31,088 nucleotides of DNA, from the NCBI GenBank assembly GCA_964406515.1, contig CAYORV010000008.1, positions 1 through 31,088 on the forward strand. The letters run 5' to 3'. The notes beneath the pieces were generated by a model, which did no database searches, was not told the origin of the DNA, and was given only the letters and a program-made list of their open reading frames with translations. The translations under genes were made by a program, and so were the position numbers. Shown here piece by piece: positions 23,498 to 30,696 of this stretch. The number at the start of each line of letters is the position of its first letter. Position 1 is the first letter of the stretch. Origin of the DNA: JAGLWP01 sp964406515 (GTDB lineage: Archaea > Nanobdellota > Nanobdellia > Pacearchaeales > GW2011-AR1).

Positions 23498-23593
23498 GAG
23501 CAGAGTGTACCAACAAGCAAAAGAGCACTAACGGTTTGGCCGAGCTCCACTTTTGACGAGGGTTTGAACTCTGTAGGGGCTCTTTTTATTTTT
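23498..23593 (+). ncRNA. Possible structured RNA (long interrupted hairpin), unclassified
   Basis: Nested pairings: GAGC (23498-23501) with GCTC (23579-23582); CAGAGT (23501-23506) with ACTCTG (23568-23573); CAAAAG (23518-23523) with CTTTTG (23550-23555), and AGC with GCT inside it. These leave two internal loops and an apical CGG..CCG. A T-run follows directly at 23583. The element lies between convergent genes and is far more GC-rich than its surroundings. It matches no tRNA, C/D or H/ACA pattern that I can confirm. It may instead be the bidirectional terminator of the two flanking transcripts. This stretch contains no gene. Confidence 0.35.
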
Positions 23594-23611
23594 AATAAAT
23601 TCTTCTCCATT

Positions 23612-24253
23612 TTATCTCTTAGCCAAGATTCCTATTAAAATTCCCAACAAAACAATTGTCAAAATTCCTCCAAAAAGAACATAATTATTTTTATCAACAA
23701 AAACTTTTCCACTCACTTCGCATCCTGTAACTTCGTTCGGTTTGTTATAAGAATAATCACATTGATTTCTATCATAACATTTTCGTTGGATTAGTCCATT
23801 ATAACACGAGCTCCATTTTTCACATTCCCAGCTCGGCTCGCAAGGTTGTTCTATGTTTGAAGTATGGCCAGAAGATTCTTGGTCTTCTTCTTGTTCAGGG
23901 TCTCCACAATCACTCGGACATAAAAAATAACCCTCATTAGCATCACAAGTTCCATCTCCGCAGAAAGGAGGAATAAATGGTTCTTCGCAATCCCTAGGAC
24001 AATTTGTTTCATTCTCATCACTTATACAAAGACCATCACCACAAAATCCAAAATCAGAAAAGTCACACGCATCCCCATAACCATCCAAATCATTATCTAC
24101 TTGAAATGGATTGTAAACATAATAACAATTATCCTCCCAGTTTAAAATACCGTCGCTATCATAATCTCTATAAGGTTCAGGCATCCCAGTAGCAGAAACT
24201 AAACTAATCAAAAATATGCTAAATAAAACTATAAGACAAATTTTAATTCTCAT
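23612..24253 (-). CDS. Surface protein with Ca-binding thrombospondin-3-like and Cys modules
   Basis: 213 residues from the ATG at 24251-24253, coupled as ATGA to the upstream gene; a longer reading from 24310 lies in that gene. Signal peptide MRIKICLIVLFSIFLISLVSA (about 21). Asp-rich thrombospondin type 3-like unit DYDSDGILNWEDNC...DNDLDGYGDACD (about 28-63). Two CGDG-type Cys units (FCGDGLC, FCGDGTCDANEG). Then a thrombospondin type 1-like CEPSWECEKWSSC, and a C-terminal helix ending LAKR. Anchored on the outside of the membrane and probably calcium-binding (family knowledge). It forms an operon with the DUF4215 protein upstream. Confidence 0.85.
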   Translation of the reverse strand: MRIKICLIVLFSIFLISLVSATGMPEPYRDYDSDGILNWEDNCYYVYNPFQVDNDLDGYGDACDFSDFGFCGDGLCISDENETNCPRDCEEPFIPPFCGDGTCDANEGYFLCPSDCGDPEQEEDQESSGHTSNIEQPCEPSWECEKWSSCYNGLIQRKCYDRNQCDYSYNKPNEVTGCEVSGKVFVDKNNYVLFGGILTIVLLGILIGILAKR

Positions 24254-25098
24254 TTTCTTTTCCGAACAACCATCACCACTCCCGCCAGCACAACCACAAT
24301 TAATCCACATATTAATCCAATTCCCTTGCCTGATTTAACAAAACCAATAACAGCTCCCAATCCAGTTCCAGATGTTTGCCCTCCCACTTCTTCATTTAAA
24401 ATTTCTGTTTCTTCATCTTCTGTTTCTGTATCCTCTTCTTGATTATCTAAAACAATAGTTGAAGGAGTATAGCTTCCACCCCCACCTCCTCCACCGCCAT
24501 CATTGTCATTCCCGCCATCATCACAAGTACCACAATCTTGAGAGCATGTTGAACATGTTTCGCCATCATTACATGAACCATCTCCACAGTATGGGTCTTG
24601 TTTTTCTAAACATATGCTTGGTTGCCCTGTACAAATATAATTATATTCAATTTCACAAATAGAAGAACACCCATCGCTATTATCAATATTATCATCATCA
24701 CACTCTTCACCTGTTTCAATTATTCCATTTCCGCAGACATCATCTAAAGAAGGCAAGGAGTTGATAGTTAAGTCTAATTCTATCTCTTTTCCAAAGTTTT
24801 CAGTATTGTAAGTTACTTTTTCATTTGCTTCAACACCATTAATAACAAAACTTATTGTTCCAGAAGTAATTCCATAACAAGGAGATACATCAAGATAATA
24901 ATTCCCCCCAACTATCTCACTTAAACCAGAAATATCATGATTCAATATTGCTTTGATAATATAATCTTCTTCTAATAATTCTCCATCATAAGAAACTGTT
25001 CCATAATAACTCACAGGAATATTTGGGGGACAAGAACTTGCCGAAACAAGACTAATTAATAAAACCAGAGCAAAAATGGAGACAACTTCTTTTTTCAT
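24250..25098 (-). CDS. DUF4215-type surface protein with C-terminal anchor
   Basis: 282 residues from the second ATG (25098), about 24 nt from the TATA box; the first ATG (25113) is closer and less likely. Signal peptide MKKEVVSIFALVLLISLVSA, a beta domain (about 25-115), then CGNGIIETGEECDDDNIDN.DGCSSIC, the DUF4215/Myxococcus disulfide motif. A CGDGSCNDGETCSTC unit, a polyglycine linker (DGGGGGGGG), an acidic stalk and a C-terminal helix with VVRKRK follow. Same module as in the giant protein at 1-3704 and in the Cys-rich pilin. Co-transcribed with the thrombospondin-like gene through ATGA. Confidence 0.88.
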   Translation of the reverse strand: MKKEVVSIFALVLLISLVSASSCPPNIPVSYYGTVSYDGELLEEDYIIKAILNHDISGLSEIVGGNYYLDVSPCYGITSGTISFVINGVEANEKVTYNTENFGKEIELDLTINSLPSLDDVCGNGIIETGEECDDDNIDNSDGCSSICEIEYNYICTGQPSICLEKQDPYCGDGSCNDGETCSTCSQDCGTCDDGGNDNDGGGGGGGGSYTPSTIVLDNQEEDTETEDEETEILNEEVGGQTSGTGLGAVIGFVKSGKGIGLICGLIVVVLAGVVMVVRKRK

Positions 25099-25120
25099 AT
25101 TATTTGGATACATGTTTTGT

Positions 25121-25155
25121 TTAAAAGTATTATTGTCGTCGTAAATATAGTTTTA
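25121..25155 (-). promoter_or_regulatory. Promoter with conserved CGACGACAATAAT element (copy 1)
   Basis: Minus strand: CTATATTTACGACGACAATAATACTTTTAAAC. The TTTTAAAC box lies about 24 nt before the ATG at 25098, and CGACGACAATAAT (25129-25141) sits immediately upstream. The same arrangement recurs at 27211-27245, so the 13-mer is a candidate operator or extended BRE. Confidence 0.6.
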
Positions 25156-25210
25156 GTTATCACTAAGAGCCGATAAAAAAATAAAAGAAAAAGAAAAAAA
25201 TTAAATTAAC

Positions 25211-27034
25211 TTAAATTGAATCTGGTTCATATATTACAGTTTCTCTACCTTCACTTCCAGCAGCAGTTCTAACCCAATATCCTTTTGTAGGTTCTATCTC
25301 TGTTGCAGAACTCCAAGTAGTATCTCCACTTGCAGTAACTGAAAGTAGTTTGTAGATTCCCAATTTCTTACTAACATAGTCGTCCATATAAAAAGGTTTT
25401 CTTAATGTTCTAAGAGCCATCCACCAAGGCGATGAAGCCGAATCTACTCCAAATCTTCCGATTAAATTCCAACTTTCAGTTGCTAAATCTATTCCATTTG
25501 CTCCTGGAACAGTATTTACTGGAAAATTCTTTTCAGCACCATAAATCCAATCTTCATTTTCCATCTTTATCCAATAAGAATATCCTGGAACTATAGATGC
25601 AAGTTCTTCATCTTTATGATTTTTCACATAATCAAATTTACTCTTTGTTGAAGTAGTTCTTGCCCTATACCAAACTCTTTCTACAGCATTATATTGAAAT
25701 ACTGTTGCAGTACTTGTTCCTTCATAAGCAACATTCTCAATTATATCTCCTAAAACATCATCAATATCTGAACTTGTTGGCACATAAGGTATTGAAATTA
25801 AATTCCATCCTTTCTCTAACTTAATTCCCCAACTATAAACAGTTACATCAAAAGAGTAATACTCAAATTCATCACCATTAATTACTTGTATAGTAACATG
25901 ATGTTCTCCTCTTTGGTCATTTGTTGGTTTTGGACTATTCCACTTAACTTTACATTTTGTCTTAGCACTGTTATGTTCTACTTCCATCCCTACAGGAGTA
26001 CCTGCTGGAACTAATGAACACACTCCTCCAACAACACTATGAGGGAATTTAGCAGTTCCATCTCCGAAATCAGCATCTAGTGCTTCACCTGCTACAACTT
26101 GTTGATTAGCTAATTGAATTGGATCTAAAATCTCAATTTCATAAAGTTCTTCAATACATGTTTCATCATCACCGTCAGAAACACATAAGTCAACAGTATG
26201 TTTGCTTGCAGAATCCCATGTATAAACAACATGTCCATCGTCAAATTCACTTACAACTTCATCATTATCAAAAGTCCAAGTAAATGTTAATGGCTTATCA
26301 GCTTCAACATCCTCTGCACTTGCAGTAAATTTAACAGCTTCACCAGATGCAGCAACTTCTTGAGTTGTAGTTATTGCAACATTCTCTGGAGCAACATTTG
26401 CAACTTTCACAGTTGCAGAATCTGTCGCTTCATTCCCAGCAACATCTTTGATAGTTACTTTAACATCATAATTTCCACTATTTTCATATTGGTGTTTATA
26501 ATTTCCAGTTCCTGAACAACTACTAACAATACCATCATCCCAAGCAATCTCACAAGTATCTAAATTTTCTTCAGTTACATAAAGATAAATTAAAGATTTT
26601 TCTTCGTTATTAATTGGTGGTCTATCTCTTTCTGAACCATCATAATTAACTGAAAAAGTAGTTATTACTGGTTCTGTGTTATCAATTGTGAAATCTACTT
26701 CATCATAAATAATTGAATCCACAAAAAGTCTCAAACAAGAACTTCCATCATCTACTTCATTAGTATTCCAAGGATATTCTGTTTCACTTCCACCAAAAGC
26801 ATCACCATCATTTAAATCAATCCAAGTTCCAGGACTAGTACAATTTCCATCTGCATATTGCAAATAAAGTCCAGGAACACTACCCAAATTTTCCCATTTT
26901 ATAACTAACTCATCAGAAACATCTGAGTTTTCAATTGGAGATGTAAAATTTACTCCAAAACTAGCAGAACTCACCATCCCAACACTAACCAACAAAACAC
27001 TTAACATTAATATACTTAATATTATTTTTTTCAT
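25211..27034 (-). CDS. Secreted multi-domain PKD/Ig-like protein
   Basis: 607 residues with signal peptide MKKIILSILMLSVLLVSVGM (about 23). Ig-like beta domains follow: NFTSPIENSDVSDELVIKW (about 27-120), a PKD-like unit ending GNYDVKVTIKDVAGNEATDS (about 125-210), and another with FTWTFDNDEVVSEFDDG..HTVDLCVSDG (about 215-300). A fourth domain begins DPIQLANQQVVAGE (about 305-405). The C-terminal third has GWNLISIPYVP and GYSYWIKM repeats (about 410-600) known from secreted archaeal and bacterial proteins. No C-terminal anchor, so it is released or S-layer-associated (inference). AAGGAGGTTAT ten or so bases before the ATG is a strong ribosome-binding site; the nearest clear promoter is at 27211-27245. 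Confidence 0.88.
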   Translation of the reverse strand: MKKIILSILMLSVLLVSVGMVSSASFGVNFTSPIENSDVSDELVIKWENLGSVPGLYLQYADGNCTSPGTWIDLNDGDAFGGSETEYPWNTNEVDDGSSCLRLFVDSIIYDEVDFTIDNTEPVITTFSVNYDGSERDRPPINNEEKSLIYLYVTEENLDTCEIAWDDGIVSSCSGTGNYKHQYENSGNYDVKVTIKDVAGNEATDSATVKVANVAPENVAITTTQEVAASGEAVKFTASAEDVEADKPLTFTWTFDNDEVVSEFDDGHVVYTWDSASKHTVDLCVSDGDDETCIEELYEIEILDPIQLANQQVVAGEALDADFGDGTAKFPHSVVGGVCSLVPAGTPVGMEVEHNSAKTKCKVKWNSPKPTNDQRGEHHVTIQVINGDEFEYYSFDVTVYSWGIKLEKGWNLISIPYVPTSSDIDDVLGDIIENVAYEGTSTATVFQYNAVERVWYRARTTSTKSKFDYVKNHKDEELASIVPGYSYWIKMENEDWIYGAEKNFPVNTVPGANGIDLATESWNLIGRFGVDSASSPWWMALRTLRKPFYMDDYVSKKLGIYKLLSVTASGDTTWSSATEIEPTKGYWVRTAAGSEGRETVIYEPDSI

Positions 27035-27043
27035 ATTATTTTT

Positions 27044-27190
27044 TTATAACCTCCTTACAACTATTTCTTCACCTTGTCTGTTACAACTAAGCCTCAGTTG
27101 CCGAACTAAATCCGACCATAGATTGTTATACAATTTGTTACACGCATAACTATAAACTGGTAAAGAATTAAACCTCTTTTCAATCACCAT
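27044..27190 (-). CDS. Possible 48-aa leader ORF upstream of the PKD protein
   Basis: From the ATG at 27188-27190 to the TAA at 27044-27046, beginning MVIEKRFNSLPVYSYACNKL, with two Cys, basic C-terminus (VVRRL). The frame continues upstream to 27223, but that part overlaps the TATA box. The ATG is about 22 nt past the TATA box, the same distance at which the 25098 gene starts. The next gene's Shine-Dalgarno lies inside its last codons, so it could act as a coupled leader peptide. It may alternatively be an untranslated leader that happens to be open. Confidence 0.35.
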   Translation of the reverse strand: MVIEKRFNSLPVYSYACNKLYNNLWSDLVRQLRLSCNRQGEEIVVRRL

Positions 27191-27210
27191 AACCAAATCA
27201 AAAACATATT

Positions 27211-27245
27211 TCTTTAAAAACATTATTGTCGTCGGTAATATAGTT
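27211..27245 (-). promoter_or_regulatory. Promoter with conserved CGACGACAATAAT element (copy 2)
   Basis: Minus strand: CTATATTACCGACGACAATAATGTTTTTAAAG. The 13-mer at 27222-27234 is identical to copy 1 and directly precedes a TTTTTAAA box, and similarity extends some 30 bp further upstream. It drives the 27044-27190 ORF and, through it, the PKD protein. Confidence 0.6.
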
Positions 27246-27316
27246 TATTTGTTATTACTCAAATCCAATGAAAAATGAAAGAAATTTTTTTTGAAGTTTT
27301 AGGATATTTTGAAATG

Positions 27317-27963
27317 CTAAAAAGATATTTTTTTATCTCCATAAATTTTTTGCCCTTCACAATTCATCCAAAGTGCTTTGAATCTTTCTAATGCTCCAGG
27401 TTCATTTTCTTTTAATATTTCATTCATATTCTTAACCATTAATTCTTTAGATTTATCAAAAGCAGTTTTTGTAAAATCTCCTTTGATAAGACACTTCACT
27501 AATTCATTTGAAGGTTCTAAATAAAGTGCTGCTATTTTGTCTTTAATAGGGTTAGTAGTTCTTGTTTCATCAAACCAAAATTGAAATGGAAACTCGTACC
27601 CAATAAAGCAAGTACCCTTACCAAAACCAGAACATTTTTTACCAAGAGAAACTGCTACAAAACAAGATCTAGCATACGTTATTTTGTCTTTTAAAAGTTC
27701 ATCATTTTCATTTTCTTTTATTATAATCTCTCCTTTTTCTCCCTCAATACAATCTTCGCCCCATGCCCATTAAAAAAGATGAGTTTTGGTTTCTGTTTTT
27801 CTATGAATTTATTTATAGTTTCTTTTTTGACGGTTCCCGCTTTAAAATCAGTTACTGGCACACCCCTTTCTTCAGCATATTTAATAACTAGTTTAGCGTA
27901 ATGTGATAAGTAAGTTGTTGTGTCATCATGTTCTGGTCTAGTAACTAATAATCTTTGAGACAT
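27317..27963 (-). pseudogene. Caspase-like (clan CD) peptidase with a one-base frameshift
   Basis: The first 67 or so residues begin MSQRLLVTRPEHDDTTTYL and end KLIFFNGHG, with the catalytic His in the NGHG loop. The frame then terminates at 27721-27723. One base over, from the GGGG run at 27759-27762, the homologous continuation is perfect: GEDCIEGEKGEIIIKENEND, then ITYARSCFVAVSLGKKC with the expected catalytic Cys. A C-terminal helical domain (LYLEPSNELVKCLIKGDF..) follows to the stop at 27317. Adding one G to the run gives a protein of about 215 residues. This is the His-Cys layout of caspase/gingipain/CHAT-like peptidases. The break is in a homopolymer, so a sequencing error is as likely as decay. 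Third gene of an operon with 28204-28380 and 27965-28207. Confidence 0.75.
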
Positions 27964-27964
27964 T

Positions 27965-28207
27965 TTAAATAGAAGTCAAGGTTTTTGTTACTTCCCCACG
28001 AGAAAGAGCCTGAATAAATCTTAATTCCATATTTAAAATCTGTTTACCAGTGTCATCCATTTTATTAACATGTTCTGCTATCTGAACCTTATTGAAGGAA
28101 CCTTCTCCTCCAATGGATAACTTATAATCTTTAGGCATTGTAGCTATTTTCATTAGGACAATTTGTTTAATTCTTTCTAATTGCTTTTTCTTTTCTTCTT
28201 CATTCAT
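27965..28207 (-). CDS. Small helical protein, partner of the caspase-like peptidase?
   Basis: 80 residues, beginning MNEEEKKKQLERIKQIVLMK. Charged helix, then KLSIGGEGSFNKVQIAEHVNK, which looks like a helix-turn-helix or EF-like loop region, and a helix NMELRFIQALSRGEV. No membrane segment. Its stop is 1 nt before the peptidase start, and its start overlaps the stop of the 58-aa gene upstream as ATGA. No family recognised; it may regulate or be cleaved by the peptidase (inference). Confidence 0.65.
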   Translation of the reverse strand: MNEEEKKKQLERIKQIVLMKIATMPKDYKLSIGGEGSFNKVQIAEHVNKMDDTGKQILNMELRFIQALSRGEVTKTLTSI

Positions 28208-28380
28208 ATTATTTCTAATTCTTTTAAAATTTTCTTTCCTAATTCAGTATCATTCCTGATTTCAATATAAGCTACATTCCAGGTATATGGTTTTTCATCT
28301 ATAACTGCAATTATATCCCCCCTTAGATTTTCAGGGATATTTCCAAAAATTTTTAAGAATTTAGCTTTTTCGTCTTCCAT
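28204..28380 (-). CDS. 58-aa protein heading the caspase-like operon
   Basis: ATG at 28378-28380, TGA at 28204-28206. The product starts MEDEKAKFLKIFGNIPENLR and has a central strand pair (DIIAVIDEKPYTWNVAYIEI) and a C-terminal helix (DTELGKKILKELEII). A TTTAAACATTTAAG promoter-like box lies about 27 nt upstream. The ATGA overlap with the 80-aa gene shows coupling. Unknown family. Confidence 0.6.
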   Translation of the reverse strand: MEDEKAKFLKIFGNIPENLRGDIIAVIDEKPYTWNVAYIEIRNDTELGKKILKELEII

Positions 28381-28395
28381 TATATTTTTCTCTTT

Positions 28396-28412
28396 TCTTA
28401 AATGTTTAAAGA
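28396..28412 (-). promoter_or_regulatory. TATA box of the caspase-like operon
   Basis: Minus-strand ATCTTTAAACATTTAAG, centred about 25-28 nt before the ATG at 28380, is the only promoter-like element before this three-gene operon. Confidence 0.45.
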
Positions 28413-28443
28413 TATAGCACCTTTTATAAGTTATGTTTTAAAG

Positions 28444-29199
28444 TTAATTTATTCGTCTTTTTCTAATCTTCACAAAAACAAATGCTCCAATTACTCCCAA
28501 TATCAAAACAGAAACACTTATTGTTCCGCCTGTTCCTAATGTTTCTGTAATTGCTCCTGTTATCCTTGATAAAACATTAGGCGAATCATCAAAATTAGTA
28601 AGTTCTATTTCATTGTCTTCTTCAACACCACAAGATTTTGATATTGTTGGTTTGTCTTTTGTAGTTCCACAACTATTCGAATCTGTGCATGTTCTTGTTT
28701 GTATTTCATTTACACATGCATTCCATTCGTCACATTCCCATTCTTCATAACAAACATATGAACTCCTTCCACTGCCCCCACTAACTGTTGTATCACTAGA
28801 AGAATCGCCTGTGTCAGAAGAATCTGTTTCATCGGTTGGTGCAGATAAGACAACATCATTTTTTATTGCATCACCAGAGTTGTAAGAAACCTTATCAAGA
28901 GCATTAACACTAAAGGAATAAGTTCCATAAGGAACATCCTCATAAGAAAAAGTCAGAGTATCAGAAGAAGTTGTTCCAATTAAATCTCCATCCACATAAA
29001 CATCGTAACTATCAATCCCACTACAATCAGGGACATCTGTTGCAGCATCCCATGTTAATATTATATCTGTTCCAGAACTTGTTACTTCAAGGTTTGTTGG
29101 TTCAGAAGGTGCATCAAAGTCAATACATATTTCTTTTTCAGCACTAACAAAACTAATCAATAATAAACCAAGAAAAATAAGCAAATAAATTTTTTTCAT
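28444..29199 (-). CDS. Surface protein with FN3-like and thrombospondin-1-like domains and C-terminal anchor
   Basis: 251 residues. Signal peptide MKKIYLLIFLGLLLISFVSA (20). FN3-like domain (about 28-118: APSEPTNLEVTSSGTDIILTW, SYDVYVDGDLIG, YSFSVNALD). A Ser/Thr/Asp-rich linker, then a Cys unit YEEWECDEWNACVNEIQTRTC (thrombospondin-1-like, matching the one in 23612-24253). The C-terminal helix (ISVSVLILGVIGAFVFV) is followed by KIRKRR. An outward-facing anchored protein. It begins directly at the stop of the upstream gene (TAA then ATG), so it is the last of three surface genes in one operon. Confidence 0.87.
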   Translation of the reverse strand: MKKIYLLIFLGLLLISFVSAEKEICIDFDAPSEPTNLEVTSSGTDIILTWDAATDVPDCSGIDSYDVYVDGDLIGTTSSDTLTFSYEDVPYGTYSFSVNALDKVSYNSGDAIKNDVVLSAPTDETDSSDTGDSSSDTTVSGGSGRSSYVCYEEWECDEWNACVNEIQTRTCTDSNSCGTTKDKPTISKSCGVEEDNEIELTNFDDSPNVLSRITGAITETLGTGGTISVSVLILGVIGAFVFVKIRKRRIN

Positions 29200-30054
29200 T
29201 TACATCTCCCTGCAATTTCCTAAAACATCACAAGCATATGCCCTTATCCAGTATAAACCACTTACTTCTAAATCATATTCTGTTGCATTAAATTCATGTT
29301 CATAAAATCCAGAAACTGGATTGTATGTTGTAGTTATCCATCCACTATCAAAATAATTGTCTTCAGATAATAAAGGATTTGTTATTTTATATTGAACAGT
29401 TTGAATCTCATACATATCAGTAACATTGAATTTTACTGGGATATTATCTCCATAAACATAGTCGCCTATCATAAATTCTATTTCAGGTGGAGAAGTATCT
29501 AATTCCATTTCCATTAACTCCACTTCAATTTCATACTCTCCAGGATATAATGCAGGGTTTGAAGATATGTCTAGAGTAACTTTATCTCTTCTATCTAATT
29601 CTAACATATCAATATAATTACTTGGGTCATAACAATAGAATGTTCCAGATGGAATATCTGTTTCTGTATAAAGGATTCCTTGTTGAACTCTGAACTCTGC
29701 AGTTTCTTCAACACATTTGAGGGCAGTTGTTTTGCTTAAAAATTCAAGATTAAATAAAGGACGCTGTTCAACCATAGCCCCCAATTGAAAGTCCCCCTTG
29801 CCAACAGAACAATCGCCCAAAGGTAATGGACATGCCTGTTCCAAAGAACTAATATCTACTTTCAATACCAAAGACGCATCAGGATTATTCATTCCATCAT
29901 CTTCATAATCAAAACTAAATGTTGTAGTTGTTGTGTCTCCAGCAATAAAGTCAGAAATAAATAATTTTGAAGGATTTATAATTACTCCTGTAGCAGTTAC
30001 AATTCCAATTAGTAAAATACTTGCAATGATTAATGTTAATGTTTTTTGTTTCAT
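29200..30054 (-). CDS. Secreted protein with Ig-like domain
   Basis: 284 residues. Signal peptide MKQKTLTLIIASILLIGIVTA (about 21). A first beta domain (GDTTTTTFSFDYEDDG ... LDISSNPALYPGEYEIEVELM, about 35-185) with four or so Cys. Then an Ig/cadherin-like domain beginning DTSPPEIEFMIGD and ending GLYWIRAYACDVLGNC. No C-terminal membrane helix. It overlaps the upstream gene by ATGA (30051-30054) and is adjacent to the anchored FN3-like gene, so the three probably form one surface complex (inference). Confidence 0.82.
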   Translation of the reverse strand: MKQKTLTLIIASILLIGIVTATGVIINPSKLFISDFIAGDTTTTTFSFDYEDDGMNNPDASLVLKVDISSLEQACPLPLGDCSVGKGDFQLGAMVEQRPLFNLEFLSKTTALKCVEETAEFRVQQGILYTETDIPSGTFYCYDPSNYIDMLELDRRDKVTLDISSNPALYPGEYEIEVELMEMELDTSPPEIEFMIGDYVYGDNIPVKFNVTDMYEIQTVQYKITNPLLSEDNYFDSGWITTTYNPVSGFYEHEFNATEYDLEVSGLYWIRAYACDVLGNCREM

Positions 30055-30608
30055 GTTGCAAGTGAGACCTCGAGCTTTGTGTAGAATTCGCCGCTACATT
30101 TACTTATAGTATATGTACAAGCATCACAATCCCCTATTATTTCATAACGAAGTTTTTCAATATTCAAAGGGGCAGATGTCCCAATACATGAAATAGGACC
30201 ATAATCATCAAGGCTAGTAGAAGTAATTTCCACATTAGTAGAACATATTTCATGTTTGTTATTATTAGTATCCTCATAACTAAAATTTAATATTAAATTT
30301 TGAGGAATCTCATCACCTTCACCAACCCTTGCTCTAATATAAAAATTTGCTGTTGGGATATAGCCAAAATCAGTTCCCCCCAAATCTTCAGTTTCCCAAA
30401 CTCTAAATTCATGATTATCAAAAGTTCCAGCAGTTCCACATGAAGGTTTCTCATTTATCAACAGCTCTCCTCCACTACCTAAATAAAACACAGGACCTTT
30501 AACTTCTGCTGTTCCAGTAATCCTTCCATAATAACTCAATAAAGAAGCAGACACAAGCCCAACTAATAAAACTACTAAAATTCCTGTTATTAATATTTTC
30601 TTTCTCAT
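30051..30608 (-). CDS. Secreted protein, first gene of a three-gene surface operon
   Basis: 185 residues. Signal peptide MRKKILITGILVVLLVGLVSA, then SLLSYYGRITGTAEVKGPV, a motif just after the cleavage region that resembles the start of TasA/SipW-type fibre proteins, though the likeness is weak. The beta-rich body (NHEFRVWETEDLGG, ANFYIRARVGEGD, QNLILNFSYEDTN) has six Cys. The fold looks like a beta-sandwich. A fibre-forming role is speculative. It is coupled to the next gene by ATGA. Confidence 0.8.
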   Translation of the reverse strand: MRKKILITGILVVLLVGLVSASLLSYYGRITGTAEVKGPVFYLGSGGELLINEKPSCGTAGTFDNHEFRVWETEDLGGTDFGYIPTANFYIRARVGEGDEIPQNLILNFSYEDTNNNKHEICSTNVEITSTSLDDYGPISCIGTSAPLNIEKLRYEIIGDCDACTYTISKCSGEFYTKLEVSLAT

Positions 30609-30618
30609 TTGATTATAA

Positions 30619-30637
30619 AACCCTGACTTGCAGGGTT
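30619..30637 (-). terminator. Hairpin between 30697 gene and 30608 gene
   Basis: AACCCTG and CAGGGTT form a perfect 7-bp stem around a five-base loop, followed on the minus strand by TTATAA. It could terminate the upstream gene or sit in the leader of the gene at 30608, whose ATG is 11 nt away. Confidence 0.45.
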
Positions 30638-30696
30638 CATTTTTTGCTATCTTTTAAAAAAATAAATAAAGATAAAAAATAAAAATTGTTTTTTGT

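Noticed and set aside
23498..23593. tRNA or integron attC site
   Set aside because: No acceptor/anticodon arms with a proper T-loop on either strand, and no RYYYAAC/GTTRRRY core pair.
27191..27223. Start of the leader ORF at the ATG 27223
   Set aside because: This ATG overlaps the TATA box, so the transcript would begin after it.
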